This document shows positions 20,427 through 29,991 of a stretch of DNA of 64,000 bases, piece after piece; position 1 is the first letter of the stretch, and the number at the start of each line of letters is the position of its first letter. Under the pieces are notes generated by a model. It was not told where the DNA came from. It did not search any database and worked only from the letters and a program-made list of their open reading frames with translations. The position numbers and the translations under genes are program-made. The DNA is from Leptospira mayottensis 200901116 (GTDB taxonomy: Bacteria; Spirochaetota; Leptospiria; Leptospirales; Leptospiraceae), in assembly GCF_000306675.2 (NCBI RefSeq), contig NZ_CP024871.1, forward strand, positions 801,001 through 865,000. Reading direction: 5' to 3'.

Positions 20427-21431
20427 ATGAATCGGGAGAAAATCAATCAAGCGTTAAACGGAATCTTAAAGGTATACGAAGAAATCCGATCTCAGAGTTC
20501 TTTGAATAAAAACACTGTAGTTTTAGAAGCAAATCGAGAAATCGGGAGAATTTTAAAAGACACCGAGAAAGATGCGACAAATGAAGAACGAACGAGTGGC
20601 AGCTGGATGAAAGCAATTTCTTTTCAATTGCAGAAACATTTAAAAAAAGGATTTTCGGAAAGGAACCTCTTTTACGCTCAAAAGTTCTACGAAGTTTACG
20701 GAAAATCGGAATTGGATCATAGACTAAGCTGGAGCCATTATCGAAAATTGGCATCCATCGTTGATGAGAAACTGAGAGAGAAGTTGACACAAGCAGCCAT
20801 ACAAAAGGGATGGAGCGAAAAGGATCTATCTATTAAAGTCAAAGAAAGCGGACAACAAAGAAGATCTCCGGAATTAAGATGGAAACGCCCTGAGGGTTTG
20901 CTTTGGCATTACAAAATCAAAGAAAGCTTAACTACGAACGAAATTTGCCTACTTGATTTAGGTTTTTACTGTTACTACGAAATACCGCAAACTCAAGCCG
21001 GTAACAAATACAAAACCGACGATATTTTAGAGATCCACAAACAAGGTAAATCCTGGAATGTTAAGAAAACAAAGATCCCCAAATCATCGGATCTTTATTT
21101 CTACTTTGGGGAAATCGAACGCATCATTGACGGAGATACAATTCTTGTAAAGTTGCAGTTAGGTTTTAACGTAATTGCAAGACAGAGAATTCGATTACAC
21201 AACGTGTGGTCGGCGGAATTGGATACGGATGAAGGCGCAAGCAGTTTTGAGTTGTTGAAAAAGAAATTACCTTCTAAAACAAAGATAATTGTAAGGAGCA
21301 GATCGAAAGACATCTACGGACGTTATGTAGGCGATGTTTTGTATTTACCCAAAAAGGCAATTAAACCGGAAGAGATCTTAAAGGATGGAATTTATTTAAA
21401 CGAGGAACTTTCAAAGATTGGAGGCTTTTAG
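20427..21431 (+). CDS. DUF1016 N-terminal domain fused to a staphylococcal-nuclease-type domain
   Basis: 334 aa. Residues ~1-145 resemble the YhcG N-terminal domain (DUF1016_N), with the diagnostic LSWSHYRKLASIVDEKLREK and KGWSEKDL. In most relatives this is followed by a PD-(D/E)XK nuclease. Here, from about residue 230, there is an SNase-type domain instead: IIDGDTILV, RQRIRLHNV, KDIYGRYVGDVLYL. The SNase catalytic Asp40-Thr41 positions are changed (HNVWSAE), though the acidic DGD, an Arg in RIRL and the GR of YGR remain, so activity is uncertain. A paralogue with the same fusion is at 31408. Both lie a few hundred bases upstream of an orphan toxin cassette, which hints at a link to cassette movement or defence. 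Confidence 0.75.
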   Translation: MNREKINQALNGILKVYEEIRSQSSLNKNTVVLEANREIGRILKDTEKDATNEERTSGSWMKAISFQLQKHLKKGFSERNLFYAQKFYEVYGKSELDHRLSWSHYRKLASIVDEKLREKLTQAAIQKGWSEKDLSIKVKESGQQRRSPELRWKRPEGLLWHYKIKESLTTNEICLLDLGFYCYYEIPQTQAGNKYKTDDILEIHKQGKSWNVKKTKIPKSSDLYFYFGEIERIIDGDTILVKLQLGFNVIARQRIRLHNVWSAELDTDEGASSFELLKKKLPSKTKIIVRSRSKDIYGRYVGDVLYLPKKAIKPEEILKDGIYLNEELSKIGGF

Positions 21432-21486
21432 ATTTTAAAAAAATGAGTAAAATTCGATCTTTCCTTGACAAAAAACCGCCTAACGA

Positions 21487-21512
21487 CAACTCTTTGATTT
21501 ATCAAAGAGTTG
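21487..21512. repeat. Hairpin in a ~200-bp intergenic repeat
   Basis: CAACTCTTTGA-TTTA-TCAAAGAGTTG, with 11-bp arms. It is repeated at 38535-38560 with a different loop, inside a longer similar stretch (about 21480-21680 and 38530-38730). It could be a terminator for the nuclease gene or part of a mobile repeat. Confidence 0.5.
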
Positions 21513-21731
21513 GTTCTAAATTCTTAAAGTTTCCTTCCGTTTTTTTCTTTCAAACTGCTAAAACAAACCCGAACTGCACAGGCTGTGCGAAGCGGTGCGG
21601 AATCTATGTGACCTAGCATGTATTAGGTGATTTTGACTCTTGACGCAAATCACAGGATTTTGTAGTTTTACCGTTGCGGCTTGTGGTTTACAAAACCGGC
21701 ATATTCCAGTTTCTTGAACTTCAGGAGATTT

Positions 21732-21946
21732 TTCCAAGCTCCGCTTGGAAGCTATTTGTAGCTTGACATCGATCCACGACCGCGAAAGCGATCGCAGTGG
21801 AAATCCTGCAATGCAACATGGATTGAATGAAGAAATCGGAATATACGAAAAGATTGAAATGTTGCGTTGCAGATTGAAACGGAGAGCGCGGTTTTTCTTC
21901 GCGGAAGCGAAGAAAAATTCGTCCACTTTCCTCAGTCGTCTGAAAG
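21732..21946 (+). repeat. Junction repeat, copy A, upstream of the second toxin cassette
   Basis: A hairpin TTCCAAGC-TCC-GCTTGGAA (21732-21750) precedes a conserved block starting CATCGATCCACGACC (21767). Inside it are a 14-bp inverted repeat, CTGCAATGCAACAT (21806-21819) with ATGTTGCGTTGCAG (21859-21872), and an 11-bp hairpin (21892-21902 with 21907-21917). The block ends exactly where similarity to the giant gene begins (AAAGCC at 21943, matching 10847). Copies are at 32632-32811 and 40561-40757. Confidence 0.7.
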
Positions 21947-24900
21947 CCGAAAACTATACCAAACAAATCGGGTTGGAAGAGAAAATAGCGGTGAAAGTGG
22001 ACGGGAAGGTAGTGCTGGAAGAAAGAGAACAATTTACCTCGAACTTACTAAAAAAGATCACCCAAACAACGAACGGAGAAACGATTGCATACAACGTAGA
22101 GACGAACATTTACAGAACGGTCCTCAATGATTATATGGGAGAAAGCGGAGTTGTATCTCAGATTTTTAACGCAGAGTTGCAACAAAGAGCGGGAGAACAA
22201 AAGTTACAGTGGAATTTGAAAGAACAAGAATTCTACGATTTAAAGAGCGATTGGATCCAGAACATATCGTATTTGAAACAAACGGGAACAAAAAGATGGG
22301 AAAACATGGTGCAGGAGTTCCAAGGAAAATGGAAAGACTGGAGAAACGACTTTAAAGCCCAACACGAAGCAAACCAAAAGATTTACTTAGACCGAATCGA
22401 AAGCACATTGGAAAAGAAAGAGACTTGGACCCAAAGTTTCCTCCAGAAGAGCAATGACCAAGCGGACGAGTTGACGATGAAAGAGATGTATGATTCGATT
22501 TCAGGAATTGTAACCTCGATGCAGGAGAATCTGCCTGCTGGAGTGAGTATGAACGTGAATGTAAACGATATACTCTCAAGCATTCTTTCTAAAAAGCCGG
22601 GAAGTATTTCCGCAAGCCTTATTGAGAGAGCGTCGTCTATTGATACGAACTTCTTTTTAAACGAAGTGAAGAAATACAACTTCAATGATAGCGGATTAAA
22701 AGAACAATTTAAAGGATTGTTAAACGAAACGAACAAACTGAGTCAAAACCTAATTATTCTGCAAACATTAGAGTCACTTAGGAATTTACCGGAAGTGTTT
22801 GCGAAGACGATCAAAGAGCAGAACGAATCGGTGGACGATCAACTGAACCAAACGATGGCGTATGGAGGCTTTGCTAGATTGGGATCTGTATATGTAAGGA
22901 CGATCAAAACGGCAAGCGGAGGGGACGAGGTTCAAACCCTGGGAACGTATCAGAATTACAATTACAATCCTCCGACGGTATTTCCGGAAGTCAAAGATTC
23001 GAATGGGAAGAGTTGGGATCTTGGAAAGCCGGAGTTGTTAATTGATCATGAGAATGTTCCGAGTGCAAATGACCTAACGGTGATGGTCCGACTTGCGAAG
23101 AACAAGATGAGTGCGGAGTTTAAGAAAGTATTTAATCCTGAGAAACAACACAACTACGAAGCGGAGAAGGGACTTTTTGATCCGAGTGAGGTTGAAGCTT
23201 CTTTCAATGATTATTTGGAAGGAGTGAGGAATGGTGACAGTGTATCTTGTATGGGTAAGTCAGCGGAACAATGCGCTCAGTCTGCGATGAACTCTGGATT
23301 TCTTGTGGGAGAAGTATCCGACGGAAGTTTTGGAGAAGCGCAGTTTTCCCAATTTTATGTAATCCTGAAGACGAAGAAGGAAATGGACAAGAGAAAGGGC
23401 AAGATGGATGCGGCCCGGCACAGAAAGTTGGGAGGAATGGGAAGATTTTACAATCAATTAGGAGCGATGGGAGAAGGATCCGTAGAGTTAGCGAAAGGAA
23501 TAGGGAATGCAGTGATCTCTGGGGTGAAAGCAAGCTTGAAAGCGACTACAGACTTTAACGGTGCGAAGAAAGACCTGAGAGAAGCGGGCAAACAAAGTGA
23601 AAGAGCGCTGCAAGGTGCGTTGTATGCAATGTCGGGAGCCATGGACTTTGCACTGTTTGCAGCCGAGACTGTGACGGAACCGTTTGTGACCCTACTAACC
23701 CTTGGTATGGGAAACGAAACGATGAATGGCACGTTTGCGGAAGGGAACTACGAGTTAGCCAAGTTCAGAGATTCGAACAAAGCACAACGACATGTGAATG
23801 AGTTAGGAATGCGAACCGGAGCGGAGATGTATGCGAACGACGCCGTCCTAGACAAAGTAGTTACTACGACGTTAGCCGTAACTGGAATCGTGGGTGCGAT
23901 CCTTACGTTTACTCCGTTTGCTCCGATCGGAGTTAGCCTGATGGCAATCTCTGCAATTGGAACTACGGGTTGGAAATCGTTTCGAGGAGCCTACGAAGGT
24001 GGTTCAGCCGGAATGCTTGCGGGAGTTGTATCAGGAATTGCAAACTCTGCCTTGGACTATACCACGGAAGGAGTGGTAGGAGTGAACCTGAGTTACAGTT
24101 ACGCAAACGGATTTGGAGCTGGTGTGAGTATTGGTACGGACAACAAGACGAAGTTAGGCGGTAGTATTGGTTTAAACTACAATTCTAAAAGCGGATCTTG
24201 GGGAGCCACTGCGGGTTTAAAAGTAGGTCTTGGTGGAACGGATAGCCAAGGTAACTTTTCGAACTGGGCTGAAGCCGGTGTCCATGTGAATAACATAGGT
24301 CGTGAGAATCAATCGCAAGGAGTGAGTGCAAACATCCGAGGTCAATACAACGAAAAGAATGGTTTGTATGGCAGCTTGGGTCTTAGTTATGATACGAAAG
24401 CCGGTTACGGTGCTTCGATTGGTCTTACGTCTCAGTTTGGTCCTATGAGCGTAACTCCCTCTTGGACAGTTTCGGAATACGGTGGTTTGAGTAGTGATGT
24501 TCAATACGGTTTTGATCGTAATCTTTTTAACAAGACAAACAATCCGGATCACGCTTCTGCAAATCGTAATTTGTTAAGCGACATTTTTGACGGGATGAGT
24601 GGTTTGGCGAGCGGGTTTGGCCGTGGTGCTAAGTCAGCTTGGGACGGTATGGCCGGTGCTGTGGGTGGTCTCAATGGCGAAAACCTCTCAAACGGTTGGA
24701 ATGCGATCAAGAATGCGTTGTTTGGTGGTGGGGATGATGGGAATCTTTCAGAAAATCCGTTTATGACGCAAGGTATGAAAGAAAAATATGCAAAACATAT
24801 GATAGAACAAGGAAAACATATTTTGCCGACGAGTGATCCTGATTTTGTAGCGGAACTTAAGCCCGACGGTACCTATGAAATACGTCAAAGAACGGCATCA

Positions 24901-25614
24901 GACAATTTAATGAATGTTCATACGATTGCACCTAAGGATCCTAATCATGAACGTATTACATTAGAAGCCGCGAAGATTGCGGGTGTTGAAGCCTCGATGG
25001 ATATGATACGAGGGGTTAGATCGAATGATTTGCCGGAAGGTTTATCGAAATTCCTTGAAGTATTTGCGAAACATAGCAGGGGAATGTCAGACGATTCTTT
25101 GACATTTAGATCTCATTTTGGCGACATGCAGGAATTGCACTCAATGGCGGATGGACCAGAAATCGCCGCAACTACTACCAAAAAGGAGATTATGAAAACC
25201 ATTGTGGATCTATTTACACTGAGCACAGCTAAGGATGGTAATGGGAACTTTCTACTTCCTAAAGAAGTAAGAGCCGGGCTGACGGGTTCTGCACTTCATA
25301 TCATTCAAGATTCGTTTGCGCAAGGACATGTATTGAGAAATGAGCAAGGTGAAGTTGTCATGTTCCAAATGTATGAAGGTCAAGGAGACAAACATGCAGA
25401 AATGGATCACAGTAGTATTAACGATCCTGTAGGCTATCAGAAATCCGTGGCAGCTAGTATTGGGTATTTGGTAATGACCAATAATGGCAGCACTGTGCAG
25501 CAAATGATTCGGTTTCTGGATGAGTCTATTTTTCCTTTGTCCAAAGAAGTGCAACAGTCTGGTATAGCTCCAGGATTTGAAAAACCAAAAAAGAATAATT
25601 GGTTCGAGTTGTAA
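21745..25614 (+). CDS. Orphan toxin cassette 2: giant-protein C-terminal body with a phospholipase-like tip
   Basis: 1,289 codons. From about residue 68 (AENYTKQIG, base 21946) to about 24,650 it repeats the body of the giant protein nearly exactly. It lacks the first ~3,350 residues including any export signal, so alone it is probably not secreted. The first ~65 residues come from the junction repeat; an ATG at 21811, shared with the third copy, is an alternative start. After FGGGDD (about 24735) the tip is unrelated to the other copies: about 290 residues with NHERITLEAA and GSALHIIQDSFAQGHVLR, a His/Asp pattern recalling zinc-dependent phospholipase C or Het-C-like domains. A membrane-anchored MORN gene follows 4 bases after the stop. 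I infer a silent donor cassette for tip exchange. Confidence 0.7.
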   Translation: MEAICSLTSIHDRESDRSGNPAMQHGLNEEIGIYEKIEMLRCRLKRRARFFFAEAKKNSSTFLSRLKAENYTKQIGLEEKIAVKVDGKVVLEEREQFTSNLLKKITQTTNGETIAYNVETNIYRTVLNDYMGESGVVSQIFNAELQQRAGEQKLQWNLKEQEFYDLKSDWIQNISYLKQTGTKRWENMVQEFQGKWKDWRNDFKAQHEANQKIYLDRIESTLEKKETWTQSFLQKSNDQADELTMKEMYDSISGIVTSMQENLPAGVSMNVNVNDILSSILSKKPGSISASLIERASSIDTNFFLNEVKKYNFNDSGLKEQFKGLLNETNKLSQNLIILQTLESLRNLPEVFAKTIKEQNESVDDQLNQTMAYGGFARLGSVYVRTIKTASGGDEVQTLGTYQNYNYNPPTVFPEVKDSNGKSWDLGKPELLIDHENVPSANDLTVMVRLAKNKMSAEFKKVFNPEKQHNYEAEKGLFDPSEVEASFNDYLEGVRNGDSVSCMGKSAEQCAQSAMNSGFLVGEVSDGSFGEAQFSQFYVILKTKKEMDKRKGKMDAARHRKLGGMGRFYNQLGAMGEGSVELAKGIGNAVISGVKASLKATTDFNGAKKDLREAGKQSERALQGALYAMSGAMDFALFAAETVTEPFVTLLTLGMGNETMNGTFAEGNYELAKFRDSNKAQRHVNELGMRTGAEMYANDAVLDKVVTTTLAVTGIVGAILTFTPFAPIGVSLMAISAIGTTGWKSFRGAYEGGSAGMLAGVVSGIANSALDYTTEGVVGVNLSYSYANGFGAGVSIGTDNKTKLGGSIGLNYNSKSGSWGATAGLKVGLGGTDSQGNFSNWAEAGVHVNNIGRENQSQGVSANIRGQYNEKNGLYGSLGLSYDTKAGYGASIGLTSQFGPMSVTPSWTVSEYGGLSSDVQYGFDRNLFNKTNNPDHASANRNLLSDIFDGMSGLASGFGRGAKSAWDGMAGAVGGLNGENLSNGWNAIKNALFGGGDDGNLSENPFMTQGMKEKYAKHMIEQGKHILPTSDPDFVAELKPDGTYEIRQRTASDNLMNVHTIAPKDPNHERITLEAAKIAGVEASMDMIRGVRSNDLPEGLSKFLEVFAKHSRGMSDDSLTFRSHFGDMQELHSMADGPEIAATTTKKEIMKTIVDLFTLSTAKDGNGNFLLPKEVRAGLTGSALHIIQDSFAQGHVLRNEQGEVVMFQMYEGQGDKHAEMDHSSINDPVGYQKSVAASIGYLVMTNNGSTVQQMIRFLDESIFPLSKEVQQSGIAPGFEKPKKNNWFEL

Positions 25615-25618
25615 TCCA

Positions 25619-26377
25619 ATGAAACGTATTTGGAAATATTTTGTGCGAATTGTTGGGGTTGTTGTACTTTCTCTGATCCTCCTAGTAGCGGGACAATTGT
25701 TCTATGTCAGATACTTTGGCTTTCATTGTATCCAAGGGAATTGCAGGAGTGGGATTGGGGTTAAGGAATTTAATCATACTCGATATTCTGGTGAGTTTAA
25801 GAATTACAGGTTGAATGGGAAAGGAAAAGCTGAATATCATTCTGGCTGTACATATGAAGGAGGTTTTGTAAACGGCTACTACGACGGATATGGGATCTAT
25901 TCTTGTTGGAATATGAAACCATTGGAAGATAGAAAGAAATTTATATTCGAAGGCTATTGGATTCAAGGAATTGCAAACGGTCCAGGAACAGAAACTACTG
26001 CTTCCGGTAAACAATACTCAGGGATTTGGGAAAATGGTAGGCTCTGTTTGAAAGGGAATTGCAAGGATGGTTTTGGAACTGTTAAATTTAGAGAGCAAGA
26101 TGGAATTCTTACAGGAAATTGGACGAATGGATATTTAAATGGTTTCGGAGTTGAGACGGATTCCGACGGTAATATCGTTTACAAAGGTGAATTTAAAAAT
26201 ACTCATTATCATGGTAAAGGGACTTTGTACAAGAATGGCAAAGTCTTTCAGCGTGGAGAATGGGCAGGGGGTCACTTTTTAGATCCTGAATATAGAAAAT
26301 GGTATGAGGGTAATAAAAAATTAATGAAGGAAGTTGAGAAGCGGATGATAGAGGAAGGAATTGGTGTGCCCCCTTGA
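25619..26377 (+). CDS. Membrane-anchored MORN-repeat protein, candidate immunity protein
   Basis: About 253 aa from the ATG at 25619, only 4 bases after the toxin cassette stop. A longer frame from 25577 would run inside the toxin gene and is less likely. An N-terminal membrane segment (FVRIVGVVVLSLILLVAG) leaves the rest outside the cytosol. That part carries several MORN-type repeats (GEFKNYRLNGKGKAEY, GGFVNGYYDGYGIY, GNWTNGYLNGFGVE, GEFKNTHYHGKGTLY). MORN repeats bind membranes or proteins. Position and topology fit an immunity protein against a phospholipase-like toxin acting at the envelope, which is inference. A shorter MORN relative with the same topology is at 39897. The stop is followed at once by the dispersed repeat. 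Confidence 0.7.
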   Translation: MKRIWKYFVRIVGVVVLSLILLVAGQLFYVRYFGFHCIQGNCRSGIGVKEFNHTRYSGEFKNYRLNGKGKAEYHSGCTYEGGFVNGYYDGYGIYSCWNMKPLEDRKKFIFEGYWIQGIANGPGTETTASGKQYSGIWENGRLCLKGNCKDGFGTVKFREQDGILTGNWTNGYLNGFGVETDSDGNIVYKGEFKNTHYHGKGTLYKNGKVFQRGEWAGGHFLDPEYRKWYEGNKKLMKEVEKRMIEEGIGVPP

Positions 26378-26620
26378 AACCCGGTGTAGTGTAGAATCCA
26401 CACCAACGGTAAAATGATAATTAGTACGTCTTGATTTTGAATCTCTGAAGAATCAAAATACCAGAGATTCAAACTAACATAACGGATGACAAACACAAAA
26501 TCTGGTAATCTATGGAATTACTTAAAAAAATAGGAATATAATATTTTTTAAGAATAAATAAAGATAGAATAGTGGCCGAATATATAGAGAACCTTATCGA
26601 TTACTAATACTTAAAGGAAT

Positions 26621-26896
26621 ATGAGAATGAAATCTTTGACTCAAGAAGCTTTGTTAAAAAGAGTATTGGGAAAAATGAAGGGCTTAACCGAATCCGACCT
26701 TACTGAAGTAGAGATGTTTATTGATTTACTTTTCAATGCTAAACTTGAATCTTTTATGAATGAGTTTACTCTTGCAGTTGGAGCAGATCGTCCGCCTTTA
26801 ACATTAGCTAAAAGAAGTCGCCGTGGTAGTGCAGAATCCACACCAAAGGTAGCAAGCGGAGTCCGGAAAAAACCGGAGTTTCGTTTAAAAAAGTAA
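26621..26896 (+). CDS. Small helical protein whose tail is encoded by a dispersed repeat
   Basis: 91 aa. Residues 1-~65 are helical (LGKMKGLTESDLTEVEMFIDL) and resemble the 70-aa protein at 20056. The last ~25 residues (SAESTPKVASGVRKKPEFR and the end) are read straight from the dispersed repeat that starts at 26829. The original C-terminus has therefore probably been replaced by repeat sequence. An AAAGGA lies before the start, and a second ATG two codons in is equally possible. Function unknown. Confidence 0.5.
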   Translation: MRMKSLTQEALLKRVLGKMKGLTESDLTEVEMFIDLLFNAKLESFMNEFTLAVGADRPPLTLAKRSRRGSAESTPKVASGVRKKPEFRLKK

Positions 26897-27076
26897 AATG
26901 ATAAGATGACAACTTCACGGAGATCGGATAAAAAAAGACTAGCAACTTAAAGTTAGAGGGTGCTGATCGCTTTTAAGGTTTTGGGACAAGTTCTTTGTAT
27001 AAATCCGTAAGTTTTCAAATAAGAAAGATAACGTGTGAAAGATTGGAAATCCGAACGAGAATTTATAATCCTGATT
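26829..27076. repeat. Long copy of the dispersed repeat
   Basis: It starts GTGCAGAATCCACACC, contains the hairpin TCCGG-A-run-CCGGA near 26862, and runs with little change into the end of the AraC gene at 27077. The block from 26829 to about 27126 recurs at 38719-39020. Shorter forms occur near 19008, 19781, 39690 and 52640. Confidence 0.6.
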
Positions 27077-28234
27077 TTAAAGACCTACATTTTTGAAAGA
27101 ATCCGATTGAATTTCTCTTTTAAGCTCCCGAGGAGATTTACCAGTAACCTTAACACAAGCTCTGTGAAACGAAGAGGCGGAATTGAAGCCGCATTCAAGA
27201 GCAATGTTTAGGAGATTATAATTCGCGTTTATACGCATCATATTTTTCACTTCGTTGATTCTGTGGAATTGCAGGAAATCAGTAAAACTCATATTCAAAT
27301 ATCGATTCAAATAGTAAGAAGCCTGATGAGTAGTGAGGCCTAAATCAATTGCAAAATCCGGGAGTCTCAGTTCTTCGTCTATAAAACCTTTAGAATCTAA
27401 AAAATGGTTCAGTTTAATTTCGACTTTGTTTAAATCGATTCCTTCTAACAAATCTCTATGCGGATATTTATATTTTTTTTGTTCTTTGATCTCCGAAATT
27501 GGAATGGTTTCTAATTCAATTTCTTTGTATAAGTTTGTTAGTGCAACCTTACAAAATAAAAAGGGAAAAAAGCGCTCTAAAACAATCGTGTAGCAAATCA
27601 CGGAACCAGGAATTATTTCCGCAATAAAAAAGAAATCCTTCTTATCAAACATCGTACCTAAAAAATCAAAAACAAAACATATAGAAATTAAAAACGATAA
27701 AAAGGGGAGGTTAAAATATAAAATAGATTTATTGGATTTTAAAACTTTTTTCAAAGACCAAACAAAAGTAAAAATAGAAATCCCAAACCCAAGAATGTCG
27801 ATGAATGAAATAAAGTAAAGTTGCGGAATCAAGTAAGAGAGTAGAGTGGTAGCAGGAATCGTTCCTAAAAGTCTTTTGCAATAAATCCAAGGATTATCTA
27901 AAGATTCTAATAAAGAGTTGAAACAGACGAATACAGCCAAGCTGGAATAAAGAAAAACGCCGTAATAAAATCCGAATGTAATTTTGTTTTCAGTTCGTAA
28001 GTTTCCTTGGTCGAAAAGAATTCCATTGTTTAAAATCAGAAAAAAGGCGGCGGATTGTAAAACGGAACCGTAGGATTTACTAAAACCATCACTCGAAAAA
28101 AGTTTCGAAAATCCTAATAAAAATCCGATAACTACCCCAAAAGCATGAAAATAGATAATTCCCAATTTTAAAATATTCTCATAATCTAAAATTCCGATGG
28201 TATTCATATCAAATATTGAATGGAACTCGATCAT
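27077..28234 (-). CDS. Membrane-bound AraC-type regulator, second copy
   Basis: 385 aa, a close paralogue of the protein at 15191-16399: the same N-terminal multi-helix region, a diverged linker and a nearly identical AraC domain ([25 protein letters not shown]). The C-terminus is shorter because the last ~20 residues of the first copy are missing. It stands between the 91-aa gene and the second HTH/synthase/7TM module. Paralogues in this position suggest regulators travelling with the modules or cassettes. Confidence 0.8.
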   Translation of the reverse strand: MIEFHSIFDMNTIGILDYENILKLGIIYFHAFGVVIGFLLGFSKLFSSDGFSKSYGSVLQSAAFFLILNNGILFDQGNLRTENKITFGFYYGVFLYSSLAVFVCFNSLLESLDNPWIYCKRLLGTIPATTLLSYLIPQLYFISFIDILGFGISIFTFVWSLKKVLKSNKSILYFNLPFLSFLISICFVFDFLGTMFDKKDFFFIAEIIPGSVICYTIVLERFFPFLFCKVALTNLYKEIELETIPISEIKEQKKYKYPHRDLLEGIDLNKVEIKLNHFLDSKGFIDEELRLPDFAIDLGLTTHQASYYLNRYLNMSFTDFLQFHRINEVKNMMRINANYNLLNIALECGFNSASSFHRACVKVTGKSPRELKREIQSDSFKNVGL

Positions 28235-28265
28235 AATATTGATTTAAAAAGTGTTCTCTTATTCG

Positions 28266-28745
28266 TTATTTAATAAATCGTTTGAAGAGATGCTTTCTAA
28301 TGAATTGAGTTTTAATCTTTTTCTGATCGTTGAAGCCTTTCGAAAACCGTTGTATTTCAGAATTGCTTCTGAGGTGAATTATTCTTTTGGCTTTTTCTAA
28401 CCTGTTAAAATTCAGAAAATCCTTAAAACTAATATTTAGTTCGTGATTCAAGTAGTGCGACGCTTGGTTAGTGCTGAGTCCGATGATGTATATAGCAAAG
28501 TCTGGCAATCGCAAATTTTCGTCCAAAAATTCATTCAATCGAATTTGAATTAGATTAAGATCAATATTTTGCAGGAGATTTTTCGAGTGTTCCTTTTTGC
28601 TTAGAATGGAAGGAATCCAAAACGAAGAGTTAAAAAAGAATGGTAGAATTTTACGCTTTTCTAAAAAATTTCGAACGGCTCCATAAAGGATGAATGCGAG
28701 GAGTTTATTTTTTTTGGTAAGCATGAAGGTTCTTGAATCTGACAT
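28266..28745 (-). pseudogene. Truncated AraC-type regulator
   Basis: 159 codons. The N-terminal membrane part is missing. The middle matches the AraC domain start (IQIRLNEFLDENLRLPDF, GLSTNQASHYLNHELNIS), and the end (GFNDQKKIKTQF) matches the second helix-turn-helix loosely. It lacks the normal tail. Probably the decayed remains of a third regulator family member, related to the frame at 16448. Confidence 0.5.
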
Positions 28746-28795
28746 TTATAGGCCTGTCTACTTATATTGAATTCGAGATCGGTCAACTTATATTG

Positions 28796-28836
28796 TGCCA
28801 CTGGCAACAAGTCAATTAAAAAAAGTGCCAAGGGCA
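28796..28836. promoter_or_regulatory. Tandem palindromic operator candidates
   Basis: TGCC-ACT-GGCA (28796-28806) and TGCC-AAG-GGCA (28826-28836) have centres 30 bp apart, about three helical turns, so both face one side of the DNA. They lie just upstream of the XRE-type gene at 28868 and are likely its own binding sites. Confidence 0.5.
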
Positions 28837-28867
28837 CAAATGTGGAAAATTATAATTTTGCTATTAT

Positions 28868-29272
28868 ATGAAATCTGAAAAGCATCCGAAAGTCGAAGAA
28901 GAAGTTTTGAAGCGGTTAAATATTGCTTTGGATTTCTTATTGCAAACTGAAGGGTTAAATCAAAGGAGCATTGCTCTTCGGATGAAAATTCATCATACCA
29001 ACCTTTATAGAGTCGCCGCTGGGAAGAGGCCGTTGACTTCAACATTTGCAGTTAATTTCGAACACCATACGAATATTTCTTCTGTCTGGCTGACAACGGG
29101 TGAAGGAGATATGATTAAAACAGACGTCGAAATTTTCAGCGACGAGGAAATTCGATTCTTTTATAAGATAAAGAAGGATGCAAAGCTGTATGAGCTAGTT
29201 AAACTTCTGGCGGAAGTCAAAAAGGATAGCTACGAATTGTTAAAAGGTTTAATCCTCAAACTTATTAAGTAG
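28868..29272 (+). CDS. XRE-type regulator heading the second signalling module
   Basis: 134 aa. The N-terminal half has a helix-turn-helix of Cro/C1 type: LLQTEGLNQRSIALRMKI, HHTNLYRVAAGKRPLTST, then the extended SSVWLTTGEGDM often seen after such domains. The rest is charged helix. It is followed 74 bases later by the acyl-transferase-like gene on the same strand, so the three genes may form one operon. The double palindrome upstream suggests self-repression. Confidence 0.75.
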   Translation: MKSEKHPKVEEEVLKRLNIALDFLLQTEGLNQRSIALRMKIHHTNLYRVAAGKRPLTSTFAVNFEHHTNISSVWLTTGEGDMIKTDVEIFSDEEIRFFYKIKKDAKLYELVKLLAEVKKDSYELLKGLILKLIK

Positions 29273-29331
29273 TTTGATAATAAAATATTATATTCTAAAA
29301 TAGTACAATTACTTGATTTTTTAAAAATAAG

Positions 29332-29352
29332 AGACATAATAAAGTTATGTCT
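29332..29352 (+). promoter_or_regulatory. Palindrome covering the start codon of the second acyl-transferase gene
   Basis: AGACATAA-TAAAG-TTATGTCT; the ATG (29347) is inside the right arm. It shares the GACATAAT / TTATGTC core with the palindrome over the homologous start codon at 18862-18864. Confidence 0.6.
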
Positions 29353-29958
29353 ACATTGATTTCAGAAAACTCAATTAAAATGATTTCAGGAATTGATCCC
29401 AGTAGGGAGCTTGCTCGGATCAAAGATTTTTTGCGTCGGTCGTTTGACAACGCAGGATATAGTGACACGCCCTGGCGGGCATTCAATTATGATGAATGGT
29501 CCACTTGGTTTTATTTTGAAAAGGAAAGTGAGATTCTGTCAGTAATGCGTATAGTTGAAAAGAAGCCATATAACATAATTCCTTTGGAAAATGCAGTGAT
29601 TTACAATGAAGCCGAAAAGTTCCCTCATAGACGTTATGCAGTTATTGAGGAGAGGGTCGCCGATTGGAATTCTTTAGCGTTTGTTCATACTTACGATGGT
29701 TGGCGAGCGGCCAGGGAAACATTTAAAGCTGTAGCTAAGTTTTGTGTTCAAAAGCAATTTTCAATAATCTATGGAATGTATCCGCGTGCGCTTAAAAGTA
29801 TAGGCTTGTTTTATAAAAAATTTGGAGCACATCTTTCTCATCGATTCTATGAAGATGTTTACTATCCTGGACTATATTTGAAAGGAGAACTATGTATATG
29901 TTCTGTCGTAGAAATTGAAAAAAAAACTTTACAAGAGATTGCGTCAAAATCATCGTAA
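29347..29958 (+). CDS. FeeM/LuxI-like acyl-transferase, second copy
   Basis: 203 aa, a diverged homologue of the protein at 18217. It shares the family pattern: RIKDFLRRSFDNAGYSDTPW, then WFYFEKESEILSVMRIVEKK (strand, turn, strand with the basic residue), VADWNSLAF, and a GNAT-like second half (IYGMYPRALKSIGLFYKKFG). It is expected to transfer an acyl or acetyl group; the substrate is unknown. It is followed after 33 bases by a frameshifted 7TM gene, the same order as in the first module. I cannot distinguish a signal synthase from another N-acyltransferase. Confidence 0.6.
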   Translation: MSTLISENSIKMISGIDPSRELARIKDFLRRSFDNAGYSDTPWRAFNYDEWSTWFYFEKESEILSVMRIVEKKPYNIIPLENAVIYNEAEKFPHRRYAVIEERVADWNSLAFVHTYDGWRAARETFKAVAKFCVQKQFSIIYGMYPRALKSIGLFYKKFGAHLSHRFYEDVYYPGLYLKGELCICSVVEIEKKTLQEIASKSS

Positions 29959-29991
29959 GCGCGTGTCAAAATATCGCTTTAGGAAATTTGA

